Shown piece after piece: positions 18,685-27,512 of a stretch of 64,000 nucleotides of DNA. A model generated the notes under the pieces. That model had not been told where the DNA came from. It ran no database searches and worked only from the letters and a program-made list of their open reading frames with translations. The stretch's first letter is position 1. Each line of letters begins with the position of its first letter. A program made the position numbers and the translations under genes. Source of the stretch: Planctomycetota bacterium (GTDB taxonomy: Bacteria > Planctomycetota > UBA11346); NCBI GenBank assembly GCA_016745075.1, contig JADGDD010000006.1:186001-250000 (forward strand). Reading direction: 5' to 3'.

Positions 18685-19151
18685 AACCATTACTTATTAG
18701 TATTGATGATCAGGACGATGTACGAGCATCCTTATTACGGGATATTGCCGTGTTTGAAAAATACTGTGATATTATTGACTGTGAATCTGCCGATGAAGCA
18801 GAAGAGGTTTTAGAAGAAGCAGATGCCAAAGGCCAGCCTATCGCTGTCTTGATTTGTGACCAAGTGATGCCAGATAAAGACGGTGTTTCTTTTCTCAAAG
18901 AAGTGCAGCAAGATGACCGTTTTAAGCAAACCAAAAAGATGCTGCTGACCGGACAAGCCACTCATGATGACACCATACTCGCGATCAATAATGCCAGCAT
19001 AGATTACTATTGCACGAAGCCTTGGACACCTGAAGCCATTGTTCAGATAGTGAAAAAGCTCTTTACACAATATCTTGTGGCAACGGGCATGGATTACCGC
19101 TCTTTTGAGGGCTGTGTTGATATGGATGTTGTTTTAGATAGCTTGCACTAA
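18681..19151 (+). CDS. Response regulator, receiver domain with short C-terminal extension
   Basis: The 156-residue protein is a receiver domain: acidic pair at residues 9-10, phospho-acceptor Asp60 in LICDQVMPDKDG, Thr90 in MLLTGQ and Lys113 in CTKPW. No DNA-binding domain follows; the last 35 residues are a short helical extension. It therefore probably acts by protein contact or as a phosphate sink rather than by binding DNA. It is translationally coupled to the upstream kinase and is its likely partner. Confidence 0.9.
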   Translation: MKPLLISIDDQDDVRASLLRDIAVFEKYCDIIDCESADEAEEVLEEADAKGQPIAVLICDQVMPDKDGVSFLKEVQQDDRFKQTKKMLLTGQATHDDTILAINNASIDYYCTKPWTPEAIVQIVKKLFTQYLVATGMDYRSFEGCVDMDVVLDSLH

Positions 19152-19312
19152 TGGTAGATGTTTTGCCGTATCTCGAATTTTCAACCTCTCTCGCTTTTTT
19201 TGTTGAATGCTTGTGATCTTTGTTAGTCGATTGTGGAAAACTCTGTAAATAATTGCATCTGGCAGTTGTCTGTTAGTAGATAGGGTGTCCATCCCAGCGG
19301 AGGATGTTTTTT

Positions 19313-20908
19313 ATGGCCAAGCAACAGGCAACGGCGATAGCAGAGCGAATGAACGCTCGAACTTTGCCACATAACTTAGATCTCGAAAAAACAATTTTGG
19401 CCTCATTGCTGATGGGGCAAGACTCTATTGCTATTCATAAAGTTCGTCAGTTTGTAACACACCCGCTCGCATTTTTCACTCGTGATCACCGCATTATTTA
19501 CTTGGCGTGTTTGGATGTAGATGACAACGGTGACCGTGTGGATTCTACGGGTGTTGCTGAATGGCTCAGTAAATTAAATTTCCGAGTGGTTTTAGATCGT
19601 CTGCAAAAACAGCAATTATTGATGGATGCGCAGGGGGCTAATACGCTGTCTCCACAACAAATGCGTAGCCTGTATACCTACAGAAAAGAAGATGATGCCG
19701 CAGATTTTGGCGATAGTGCCCTAGCTGCTATTGGTGGTTATGCAGCGCTTATGGGCTTGGCAGAAGTGTTTGCCCCATCGTCGGCATTAGAGCGTAACGC
19801 ATCACTGTTATGGGATTACCATCTGAAAAGGCGCTTTATTCAGGGTTTGACCTTACTCAGTGAGAAAGCCTATCAAACGACTGGTAATTTTAATTCCTTA
19901 ATTGACGAAGGCTCGCAGACTTTACTCGATTTAAGTCGAATGGGAGCAACCACTGGCATTGAAGATGCGGGAAGCGTTATTGATCAAACCATAGATAAAA
20001 TTGGTGAGGCTATCAATAATCCAAATACCGGTGTGAAAACTGGTTATGATGAATTAGACCATTGTTTGATGTCTTTGCGGCCAGGGGGCTTGTATATTTT
20101 AGCTGCTCGGCCAGGTGCGGGTAAAACCAGTTTTGCTTTAAACGTTGTGGAGAACATTGTTTCTAGCGGAGATCAAGGGGTATTGTTCTTTAGTTTAGAA
20201 GTTGAAGCCACTGACCTTATGAAAAAAATATTGAGTGCACGTTCGCGCGTACCTTTTGAAAAACTAGAAACCGGTGGCATAGACGAAGGTGAAATGGATG
20301 CGATTATGGAAGCTTCCAAAGAAATTCGTCGTTGGAGCCTCGACTTGATGGATATTGCTGATCTGACCATTCATCAACTGCGTAGCCATGCCAAGCGTCA
20401 TCAGCTTGAACGCAAAGGTTTGATGAAATGTATTTTTATTGATTACCTTCAGCTTTTAAGTGCCAGTAAGGGTATGAACGAATTTGAGAAAGTTTCTGAA
20501 ATTAGCCGAACCTTAAAGATTCTCGCAAAAGACTTGAAATTGCCAATTGTCGCACTGTCTCAGTTGTCTCGTGAAGGTGATAAAACCACAGGCAAACCAC
20601 GTGAACCTCGTTTGTCAGACTTACGTGGTTCAGGCTCCATTGAGCAAGATGCAGATGCCGTGATCTTTTTACACCGTGTTGATCCAGACGAGGACACTCC
20701 AGAATCCCGTGATATGAAAGTGATTGTTGCTAAGAACCGTTTTGGTCCACAGGCCAGCGTTAACATGAACTTCCAACCAGCTCGACAAAAGTTTGTCTCT
20801 GTACCAAAAGAGGCCGAGATGGGAGATGTTGCTGACGTGGTACGTCGTAGTGATGGTTTTGTTGCTATGAACAACGATGATGAAGACGATGAGGATGTCT
20901 TCGGTTAA
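19313..20908 (+). CDS. dnaB: Replicative DNA helicase DnaB
   Basis: It unwinds DNA ahead of the replication fork as a hexamer. The ATG at 19313 is nine bases after GGAGG (19299-19303); an in-frame ATG at 19304 is too close to that site. The 531-residue protein has the N-terminal DnaB domain (HNLDLEKTILASLL), the RecA-like ATPase with Walker A AARPGAGKTSFALN, Walker B CIFIDYLQLL, and the VALSQLSR and DLRGSGSIEQDADAVIFLHR motifs. The middle of the N-domain (about residues 85-165) is longer than in E. coli and contains a LSPQQMRSLYTYRKEDD segment of unknown role. A DnaA-box-like site lies upstream. Confidence 0.93.
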   Translation: MAKQQATAIAERMNARTLPHNLDLEKTILASLLMGQDSIAIHKVRQFVTHPLAFFTRDHRIIYLACLDVDDNGDRVDSTGVAEWLSKLNFRVVLDRLQKQQLLMDAQGANTLSPQQMRSLYTYRKEDDAADFGDSALAAIGGYAALMGLAEVFAPSSALERNASLLWDYHLKRRFIQGLTLLSEKAYQTTGNFNSLIDEGSQTLLDLSRMGATTGIEDAGSVIDQTIDKIGEAINNPNTGVKTGYDELDHCLMSLRPGGLYILAARPGAGKTSFALNVVENIVSSGDQGVLFFSLEVEATDLMKKILSARSRVPFEKLETGGIDEGEMDAIMEASKEIRRWSLDLMDIADLTIHQLRSHAKRHQLERKGLMKCIFIDYLQLLSASKGMNEFEKVSEISRTLKILAKDLKLPIVALSQLSREGDKTTGKPREPRLSDLRGSGSIEQDADAVIFLHRVDPDEDTPESRDMKVIVAKNRFGPQASVNMNFQPARQKFVSVPKEAEMGDVADVVRRSDGFVAMNNDDEDDEDVFG

Positions 20909-20919
20909 CGGAGCTTTGC

Positions 20920-21969
20920 TTAAGAAGCCTTCAGTTTTTTAAGTCCGTTTTGTAAGGTTTGTGCCCGCAGATGTTTGCGCGTAGTAGAATCGCTTGCCTC
21001 TGGGTGGGTAATGCGGAGGTGTGCGCTTTTACTGCGTAATTCTAGGGTATGTAAATCATGATGGCTCATGCCGTTAAGCAGATTGAGGCTGATGCCCAGA
21101 TGCAAGGTGCTGACGTGTTCAGTCACTTCATTGCTGGTCAGTAATTGTGCACTGGTGAGGAGTCCTAATGCACGACCAAGGCGATCAGTGGTTTCCAGAT
21201 GGTGTCGATCGAGTAAAACGGCGCGTGCCATTTGTTCGTAATCAATAAGCAGTCCAACAACATCGTTCATTTCAGCGATAATTGCTTCTTCGGTTTGGCC
21301 AAGGGTGCGTTGATTGGATACTTGATAATAACTACCAACAGCGTCTGACCCTTCGCCAAAGCTCCCGCGCACGGCAAGATGCAAGCGGCTCAGTCCACGA
21401 AAGGCCACATGTAACTCTTTGGTAATAGCAAGGCCAGGCAGATGGAGCATGACGCTGGCTCGTAACCCAGTGCCAACATTGGTTGGGCAAGCGGTCAGGT
21501 AGCCAAAACGAGGGTGAACTGCCCAGTCAACTTTTTGTTCGATTTTTTGATCGAGTTGGATGGCATCATTGAGGGCTTCATCAAGGTTTAGGCCCGGCCG
21601 TAAGACTTGCAGGCGAACGTGATCCTCTTCATTGATCATTAGCGAGTGGTCTTCATCTGTACTAATAATGGCCGCTGCTGGTCGCTTGGCAGAAGCAATT
21701 TCAGGAGAAATAAGGTGTCGTTCAACTAAAGCTTGTTTGTGTTCGTGTTCGCTGGCTTCAAGGTCAATAACCAGATCATTCGGCAAAATGGTGCTACAGG
21801 ATGCTTGAATGCTTTTGACCAACTCCTGTTGTTCTTCATTGCTGAGGCTTCGGCGGAAGTGAATGTTATTGATATTACGAGCGAGTCGAATGCGGCTGCT
21901 TAGAATAATGCCGTTTGCATCATCTTGCGGTAGTGGTGGTGCTTGTTGGGCGAGCTCGGGTATATTCAT
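20920..21969 (-). CDS. mcsB: Protein-arginine kinase McsB
   Basis: The 349-residue protein belongs to the guanidino phosphotransferase family. ILSSRIRLARNI near the N-terminus and HPRFGYLTACPTNVGTGL in the core are diagnostic of McsB, which phosphorylates arginines to mark proteins for ClpC/ClpP. The conserved catalytic Glu region (LRPGLNLDEALNDA) is present. It overlaps mcsA by ATGA (McsB start 21969, McsA stop 21966-21968). In Bacillus these genes sit with ctsR and clpC, neither of which is in this window. It converges with dnaB, with 11 bases between their stops. Confidence 0.95.
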   Translation of the reverse strand: MNIPELAQQAPPLPQDDANGIILSSRIRLARNINNIHFRRSLSNEEQQELVKSIQASCSTILPNDLVIDLEASEHEHKQALVERHLISPEIASAKRPAAAIISTDEDHSLMINEEDHVRLQVLRPGLNLDEALNDAIQLDQKIEQKVDWAVHPRFGYLTACPTNVGTGLRASVMLHLPGLAITKELHVAFRGLSRLHLAVRGSFGEGSDAVGSYYQVSNQRTLGQTEEAIIAEMNDVVGLLIDYEQMARAVLLDRHHLETTDRLGRALGLLTSAQLLTSNEVTEHVSTLHLGISLNLLNGMSHHDLHTLELRSKSAHLRITHPEASDSTTRKHLRAQTLQNGLKKLKAS

Positions 21970-22688
21970 GCGTCTAGGGCCTGTAAAGCATCACGGATAC
22001 GAGCTGCTTCTTCGTAGTTTTCTTCACTAATAGCCTGTTTTAATTGCTTTTCGAGCAGAATTCTATGGGCTAAAACCCGTTCTACGGGGTTATCTGGTGC
22101 ATTCTCTGGCCTGCGCCCAAGGTGGTGGCTGTTTTCATGGATTTGCTCAAGGATGTGTATGATGGTTTCACCGTGCAGATCGTATTCGTGTTGGCAGCCC
22201 ATGCGATTAGTAGTAAAAGGAGGAGAACTGGTTGTTCCACAGTGCGAACAGGCTATTTCTGTGCTATTTGATGTGTTCTGTAAGGCGCTGGAAGGATCAG
22301 CTTTCTTATTAGCACCCAATATTGCTTCCAGCTCAGATGCTTCTTGGGCAAGCATCTCTTGTTCATCGTTGCTGAGTTCAGATGTTTCAAGCTGTTGCTC
22401 TAAAAGGTCATCCAATGCCGCAAAGTCGTTGTGATCGGGAAAAGAGCCTTCAGAAGCATCTTTTGCATCAGCAATAGCCTGTAATTGTTCGGTGAGTTGC
22501 TGTTCACCAATAATGTCAGCCATGTCAATGTACTTATGCTCTGGGTTTATCTCGTTTTTACGGACGCAAGACTGACAGAGGCTGAGAGATTCAACATGCT
22601 TTTCACCGCCTTTGGCACAAGCATCAAGTTGTGTGACGTGGAAGGTTGCAGGCTGCTGTTGGCAGAGATCACAGAGATGGGCTGACAT
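21966..22688 (-). CDS. mcsA: McsA-like zinc-finger/UVR-motif activator of McsB
   Basis: The start at 22688 (240 residues) places the first zinc finger, CDLCQQQ, at the N-terminus as in McsA; a longer frame to 22712 lacks support. A second cysteine pair (LCQSC) and a third, CSHCGTT, follow. Between them lies an acidic, Gln/Glu-rich linker of about 90 residues that is longer than in Bacillus McsA. The C-terminus is a UVR motif, KQAISEENYEEAARIRDAL. McsA binds and activates the arginine kinase McsB. Its coupling to mcsB supports this role. Confidence 0.88.
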   Translation of the reverse strand: MSAHLCDLCQQQPATFHVTQLDACAKGGEKHVESLSLCQSCVRKNEINPEHKYIDMADIIGEQQLTEQLQAIADAKDASEGSFPDHNDFAALDDLLEQQLETSELSNDEQEMLAQEASELEAILGANKKADPSSALQNTSNSTEIACSHCGTTSSPPFTTNRMGCQHEYDLHGETIIHILEQIHENSHHLGRRPENAPDNPVERVLAHRILLEKQLKQAISEENYEEAARIRDALQALDA

Positions 22689-23026
22689 GGTGGTAGTAAA
22701 TAGCCTGATCACGTCTCTACAAGTAGTTGCGCAGTGGTGCTCTACTGATCGGATAAATCAAATAAGTGTGCCTTGCCTGTGTTGCTACGTTTGTATCAAA
22801 GTGATCGGCCTGCATTGACAGCCAATGTCTGCATTCTAAGGTCTGCACGTCTTCAGGGCATTCTCTATAAACCTTATCACATCGTCAGACTAGGCTGCGT
22901 TGACAAAAATTTGAAAGAGCCCTGCTATTCTTTTCTTTCTTTTTTGTCACCTTGCTCAGAACAACACTGACGACACCTGATTCGAATGAGGTTTGGAGAA
23001 ACGCCCTTGAGTAGAAAAGGGATTCT
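22689..23026. promoter_or_regulatory. Divergent intergenic region, mcsA / mrp operon
   Basis: These 338 bases separate the minus-strand mcsAB pair from the plus-strand antiporter operon and should hold both promoters. A consensus TTGACA lies at 22900-22905. TGCTAT at 22924-22929 (spacer 18) or an extended TGCTATTCT could be its -10 partner; both are weak. An AAAAGGG ribosome-binding site precedes the ATG at 23027. I see no convincing gene or RNA here. Confidence 0.35.
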
Positions 23027-23533
23027 ATGCGAGCGCTTGTCTTATTTATATTGTTAGCCGTATTCTGGGCTTTACTGTCTGGGCAATGGGATTATCACCA
23101 TCATGCTTTTCTTATTTGGAGCGGGGTAGTTTGTTGTGCCTTTACGTTGTTCATGGCCCATCGCTTAAAAATTATTGATGATGAGTCGGTGCCTGTTGAA
23201 ATGTTTGGCCGCCTTCTTATTTATTTGCCATGGCTTATGTGGCAAGTGGTGTTGTCGAACATAGATGTGGCCAAACGAGTTTGGGCGGCAAATCTTGATA
23301 TAAATCCGCAGATGATTCGTGTGCCCTATTCCACCAAAAAAGGTTTTGCTACGGCTGTGTATGCGAACTCCATAACCATGACTCCAGGAACGGTTACTGT
23401 TGAGGTGTATGATGGTGACATGCTTATTCATGCGCTACATGACGAAGCAGCAGCAGGTTTGCAAAGTGGCGACATGCATGATAAAGTGTTGAAACTGGAA
23501 GGCATGAAAAAAGAAGGGCAGGTGTCTGTATGA
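23027..23533 (+). CDS. mrpE: Mrp/Mnh cation:proton antiporter subunit E (MbhA-type)
   Basis: The 168-residue protein has N-terminal membrane helices and a soluble C-domain. The MrpE signatures are present: WQVVLSNIDVAKRVW and the TPGTVTVEVYDGDMLIHAL segment. It is the first gene of a ten-gene operon encoding a multisubunit inner-membrane Na+(or K+)/H+ antiporter. An AAAAGGG site precedes the ATG. The stop overlaps the mrpF ATG. Confidence 0.9.
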   Translation: MRALVLFILLAVFWALLSGQWDYHHHAFLIWSGVVCCAFTLFMAHRLKIIDDESVPVEMFGRLLIYLPWLMWQVVLSNIDVAKRVWAANLDINPQMIRVPYSTKKGFATAVYANSITMTPGTVTVEVYDGDMLIHALHDEAAAGLQSGDMHDKVLKLEGMKKEGQVSV

Positions 23534-23793
23534 GTTGGGTCTTCTTGATTTCTGGTGTTGTTTTATTAATTGGCATGTTGCTTATTTTAATTCGAGCATT
23601 ACTTGGGCCAACTGTTTTTGATCGGGTTTTAGCGGTCAACTCATTTGGTACTAAAACCGTGGTGTTTCTTGCAATACTGGGCTTTATTAGTGGCCGAGCA
23701 GACTTTTTAGATATTGCCCTCTTATACGCACTCATGAATTTTATTGCGACAATTGCAATTCTCAAATTCATTGAACAAAGAAAGTTGAGCTAA
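23530..23793 (+). CDS. mrpF: Mrp/Mnh antiporter subunit F (MbhB-type)
   Basis: The 87-residue, three-helix membrane protein carries the family's LIRALLGPTVFDRVLAVNSFG motif and ends in IATIAILKF. Its length is normal for MrpF, a small structural subunit of the antiporter. The gene overlaps mrpE by ATGA and lies three bases before mrpG. Confidence 0.92.
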   Translation: MSWVFLISGVVLLIGMLLILIRALLGPTVFDRVLAVNSFGTKTVVFLAILGFISGRADFLDIALLYALMNFIATIAILKFIEQRKLS

Positions 23794-23796
23794 CAT

Positions 23797-24246
23797 ATGA
23801 CATGGTATGATTGGGTCAGTACGCTGTGTTTATGTATCGGCGTTTTTTTATGTTTAACTGGGGCCGTTGGTATTTTGCGAATGCCCGGTTTTTATGCACG
23901 TTTACATCCCGCAGGAAAAAGTGACTCATTAGGCCAGTTCCTCGTGTTAATTGCGCTCATGTTTCAGGCCTACGCCACCGAAGATGGTTTAAATGAATTC
24001 AGCACAGATCCACGTTTAACCTTAATTAAATTAATTCTTATTTTTCTTGTGGTGATGATTACCGGACCAACGGCGACCCATGCAATTACCAAGGCAGCGT
24101 TTATGGATGGTTTAAAGCCGTGGACCAAAGAAAGTACTGCTGAGGTGGATGAACACCGCTCCGAGTTTGATAAAGCACATGATAGTGCACGTCTTGTTGT
24201 TCAACAGAAAAGTAGTCATGCTGGAAAAGGAGGTACTGAATGTTAA
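23797..24246 (+). CDS. mrpG: Mrp/Mnh antiporter subunit G (MbhC-type)
   Basis: The 149-residue protein has three N-terminal membrane helices with the MrpG signature GAVGILRMPGFYARLHPAGKSD. VMITGPTATHAITKAA marks the end of the conserved core. A charged cytosolic tail of about 40 residues follows that is longer than in many MrpG proteins. Its end overlaps the next gene by seven bases. Confidence 0.92.
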   Translation: MTWYDWVSTLCLCIGVFLCLTGAVGILRMPGFYARLHPAGKSDSLGQFLVLIALMFQAYATEDGLNEFSTDPRLTLIKLILIFLVVMITGPTATHAITKAAFMDGLKPWTKESTAEVDEHRSEFDKAHDSARLVVQQKSSHAGKGGTEC

Positions 24247-25097
24247 ACCTTCTTGTTATTGATGGTGTACTCTTATTTTTAGTAACAATAACAGCGCTGG
24301 CTGTTATCGAAATGCGCAATTTATTTGCGGTTACTATGTTGACTGGTGTGTACAGTTTATTAATGGCTGCCGTTTGGACGAATATGCATGCCGTTGATGT
24401 TGCCTTTACTGAAGCAGCGGTAGGTGCGGGTATTAGCACTATTCTTATTTTAGGAACCCTTGTGCATGTGGGTGTGAAAGAGCGGCGGCGAGAAAAATCA
24501 TTAAACCTCTCTGCTTTGTTAATTGTTACGTTAACGGGTGGGGCGTTGATTTACGGTACCTTAGATATGCCAGCATTTGGTGACCCAGAGGCTCCTGTGC
24601 AAACCCATCGTTTTCAGAAATTGTTTGATCAGAATGTTGGGAAGGTCCCTGTGACTGATACCCATCACGTAGAGGCTGTTGCGCATGGTGCTGAACAGCA
24701 TGGTGGAGAACAGCACGGCGCTCATGAAGATGAATTTCATGGGCATGTCTATAATACGGTAACATCTTTATTAGCTGACTACCGTAGCTTTGATACTATG
24801 TTTGAAACGGCGGTTATTTTAAGCGCAGGTTTAAGTATGATTATGCTTTTACGTCGTCGATCAGATGAGGAGATTGAAGCAGCAACACAAAGAACCGAAC
24901 GAGTTGATCCAGACACGATTAAAACAGAACGAATGGACCCAAAGACCACCCAAACAGTGCGTGTGGATAGTCCTCCGGGTTCAGACAGCAGTGGTGCAGA
25001 TAAGAAGCTGGCCGCCGAAATTGCTGAAGCTGTCGATTCAGCAGAGCAGATACAACACGATGCTCCTGAAGAGACAGATAAAGGGGATCAAGTATGA
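24240..25097 (+). CDS. Fused MbhD (DUF4040) and MbhE-like antiporter subunit with His-rich loop
   Basis: The 285-residue protein corresponds to the C-terminal part of classical MrpA. Residues about 5-80 are the DUF4040/MbhD domain (AVIEMRNLFAVTMLTGVYSL, AFTEAAVGAGISTILIL). A hydrophobic helix and a His-rich loop (about residues 140-165, eleven His) come next. The MbhE-like segment TVTSLLADYRSFDTMFETAV follows. The last about 70 residues are a charged cytosolic tail with near-repeats TERVDPDTIK, TERMDPKTTQ and TVRVD. Its position after mrpG and before mrpB equals that of mbhD-mbhE in archaeal membrane-bound hydrogenase operons. Confidence 0.85.
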   Translation: MLNLLVIDGVLLFLVTITALAVIEMRNLFAVTMLTGVYSLLMAAVWTNMHAVDVAFTEAAVGAGISTILILGTLVHVGVKERRREKSLNLSALLIVTLTGGALIYGTLDMPAFGDPEAPVQTHRFQKLFDQNVGKVPVTDTHHVEAVAHGAEQHGGEQHGAHEDEFHGHVYNTVTSLLADYRSFDTMFETAVILSAGLSMIMLLRRRSDEEIEAATQRTERVDPDTIKTERMDPKTTQTVRVDSPPGSDSSGADKKLAAEIAEAVDSAEQIQHDAPEETDKGDQV

Positions 25098-25549
25098 AGA
25101 ACATGGAAGATCAAGTTGTTCTACGTGTGTTCTCCAAAATAATGATCCCATTTATTATTATTTTTGGGTTTTATGTTATTACGCATGGTGAGCTTGGCCC
25201 AGGTGGTGGCTTCCAAGGTGGAGTGATTCTTGCTTCTGCATTTATTTTGTATGGGCTTGTTTTTGGCAAAGATCAATTAGCAGAGGCGGCGCCACCGCGT
25301 GTGGTCGAAGGACTTGCTGCTTTTGGTGTATTGTTGTATTCTGGTGTTGGTGCTTGGTGCTTACTTGCTGGCGGTAACTTTTTGGATTATTCATACATTA
25401 TTCCACCAGCAGAAGGCGCGGTTATACCGCACCTCGATGGCGGTGCTGAAATTTGGGGTATGATTTTGGTTGAATATGGCGTGGGTATCACCGTCTGCAC
25501 GGTTATGATTACCGTGTATAACATGATTACTGAGGAGGCTGAAGCATGA
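25094..25549 (+). CDS. mrpB: Mrp/Mnh antiporter subunit B (MbhF-type)
   Basis: The 151-residue MnhB-domain protein has four membrane helices. The diagnostic GELGPGGGFQGGVILASAFIL stretch begins near residue 32, and a WGMILVEYGVGITV helix lies near the C-terminus. It overlaps the upstream and downstream genes by ATGA, so the whole operon is translationally chained. Confidence 0.93.
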   Translation: MKNMEDQVVLRVFSKIMIPFIIIFGFYVITHGELGPGGGFQGGVILASAFILYGLVFGKDQLAEAAPPRVVEGLAAFGVLLYSGVGAWCLLAGGNFLDYSYIIPPAEGAVIPHLDGGAEIWGMILVEYGVGITVCTVMITVYNMITEEAEA

Positions 25550-26010
25550 ATTTTATAGAAGCTGCCTCAGATCATTATAATTATTGGATTGCGGTCATCG
25601 TCATGATGATTGGTTTGTATGGTGTTATTGCTAAGCGAAATATTGTGAAGCAAGCCATCTCTTTAGGACTGTTTCAAACAGGTATTTTTTTGCTCTATAT
25701 CTCCATGGCGGTGGTATTTACCCCAGATGGAAAAATGGGCGAGGCACCAGTGAAACATAGTGAACGGCTCGCGGCAGATGTTTTAAGTGTAGCTGGTCCT
25801 GTTTATGATAATCCATTGCCACATGTACTCATGCTTACCGCAATTGTAGTCTCGGTGAGTATTCTTGCGGTGGCCCTAGCAATTATTGTGAATATTAAAC
25901 GTTGCTACGGAACAGTAGAAGAAGACGAAATTTTAGATATTGAAGCACAGGGTTTACTTGATGGTCCAGATACAAAGTCGAATAGAGAGAAAGCGGGGGC
26001 TTTAGTATGA
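25546..26010 (+). CDS. mrpC: Mrp/Mnh antiporter subunit C (NuoK-like, MbhG-type)
   Basis: The 154-residue protein has three helices like NuoK/MrpC. It shows IGLYGVIAKRNIVKQAISLGLFQTG and, in the last helix, LPHVLMLTAIVVSVSILAVALAI. A 35-residue charged cytosolic tail is present. In MrpC and NuoK the buried acidic and basic residues of these helices join the proton path. It is chained to its neighbours by ATGA overlaps. Confidence 0.92.
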   Translation: MNFIEAASDHYNYWIAVIVMMIGLYGVIAKRNIVKQAISLGLFQTGIFLLYISMAVVFTPDGKMGEAPVKHSERLAADVLSVAGPVYDNPLPHVLMLTAIVVSVSILAVALAIIVNIKRCYGTVEEDEILDIEAQGLLDGPDTKSNREKAGALV

Positions 26011-27512
26011 TTGATTCAATCCCCGCTTTGATGGTTGTGCTGCCGTTGATGGCAGGCGTGATAACAGTGTTTACGGGTAAGGGTGATAAGCCGTGGGCTT
26101 GGGCAACAGCCATAACTGGTATTGTTTTCGCCATGTCTATAGCCTTACTTGCAGAGGTGACGGCACACGGACCTGTTACCTATAACTTTGGTAATTGGCC
26201 ATCACAATATGGCATTGCTTATACCATTGATGCCATGAATGGCTTTGTACTCTTTGTGGTATCGTTAATAGCTGCTGTGACGACCTACTATTCGCGTTTG
26301 AGTGTCAAAGATGAAATACCGAATGACAGGCTGCATATTTTTTATGCTTTATGGTTGCTGACCATTTGTGGTTTGCTCGGTATTACGATCACGGGCGATA
26401 CATTTAACGTGTATGTGTTGCTTGAAATCTCCTCGTTAACTTTATATGCGCTTATCGCCATGGGCTATCGTCGAGACCGCCGTGCACTTACTGCAAGTTT
26501 GCGTTATGTTATTCTTGGTAGTGTTGGAGCGAGCTTCCTGCTGCTTGGTATTGGTTATTTAATGATGATTACCGGCACCTTAAATATGGTTGATATGCAT
26601 GATCGCTTACAGGTGCTTATTCATAATGATGAATACAGCCGTACGATTATGGTTGCCTATGCTTTTTTGCTAGTTGGTTTAAGCTTGAAATTGGCTTTAT
26701 TTCCACTGCACATGTGGCTCCCTAATGCCTATACCTATGCTCCATCTGCGGTGACTGGTTTGGTTGCGGCTACAGCCACTAAAGTGGCAGTGTATATGAC
26801 TATTCGTTTTCTCTTTGGCATTTTTGGGAGAGACTTCAGTTTTGGTGCGGTTGAATCCAGTGATGTACTGCTCACCTGTGCAGGTCTTGGAGTTCTTTAT
26901 ACAGGTATCCAAGCAGCTCGACAAAATAACGTGAAGTCAGTCCTAGCTTGGTCAAGCCTTGGTCAAATTGGTTATATTGTTATTGGTTTCTCCTTAAATA
27001 ATGAAAACGGTTTAACTGGTTCAGTTGTTCATATTCTGAATCATGCCTTGATTAAAGGTGGTATGTTCCTTGCGCTTGGTTGTGTAGCGTATCGCTTAGG
27101 CGGTACGCGTTTAACGCACTTGAAGGGTCTTGGTCGCAAAATGCCGTGGACGATGGCTGCCTTCACCGCAGGGGGCTTGGGTTTAATTGGTTTCCCATTA
27201 ACTGGAGGTTTTATTGGTAAATGGTATATTGGGCTTGGTGCCTTAGATGCTGGAAACTGGCTTATTTTGGTTGTTATTATGCTGGGCTCTTTATTAGCAG
27301 TTATTTATGTTTTCCGTGTGGTTTACGCCATTTATTTTGGCGAAGCTGAACCAGACTCAGTGCATGCAACAGAAGCGCCTGCTTCTATGGTTGTTTGTAC
27401 GTGGATTCTTATTGGCATGAGCCTCGTGTGTGGCTTATGGTCAGAATGGTCCGTTGACCTTGCTGCCAACGCTGCGAAAGCAATGTTGGCTGGTTTTGGA
27501 GGAGCACACTAA
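26007..27512 (+). CDS. mrpD: Mrp/Mnh proton-conducting subunit D, copy 1 (MbhH-type)
   Basis: The 501-residue antiporter-like subunit has about 14 membrane helices. Key ionisable residues are present: the TM5 Glu in LLEISSLTLYAL, the TM7 Lys in LKLALFPLHMWLP, and the TM8 Lys in ATATKVAVYM. It is homologous to MrpD, NuoM and NuoN. It comes directly after mrpC, as mbhH does in the archaeal operon. Its stop shares a base with the next start (TAATG). Confidence 0.93.
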   Translation: MIDSIPALMVVLPLMAGVITVFTGKGDKPWAWATAITGIVFAMSIALLAEVTAHGPVTYNFGNWPSQYGIAYTIDAMNGFVLFVVSLIAAVTTYYSRLSVKDEIPNDRLHIFYALWLLTICGLLGITITGDTFNVYVLLEISSLTLYALIAMGYRRDRRALTASLRYVILGSVGASFLLLGIGYLMMITGTLNMVDMHDRLQVLIHNDEYSRTIMVAYAFLLVGLSLKLALFPLHMWLPNAYTYAPSAVTGLVAATATKVAVYMTIRFLFGIFGRDFSFGAVESSDVLLTCAGLGVLYTGIQAARQNNVKSVLAWSSLGQIGYIVIGFSLNNENGLTGSVVHILNHALIKGGMFLALGCVAYRLGGTRLTHLKGLGRKMPWTMAAFTAGGLGLIGFPLTGGFIGKWYIGLGALDAGNWLILVVIMLGSLLAVIYVFRVVYAIYFGEAEPDSVHATEAPASMVVCTWILIGMSLVCGLWSEWSVDLAANAAKAMLAGFGGAH

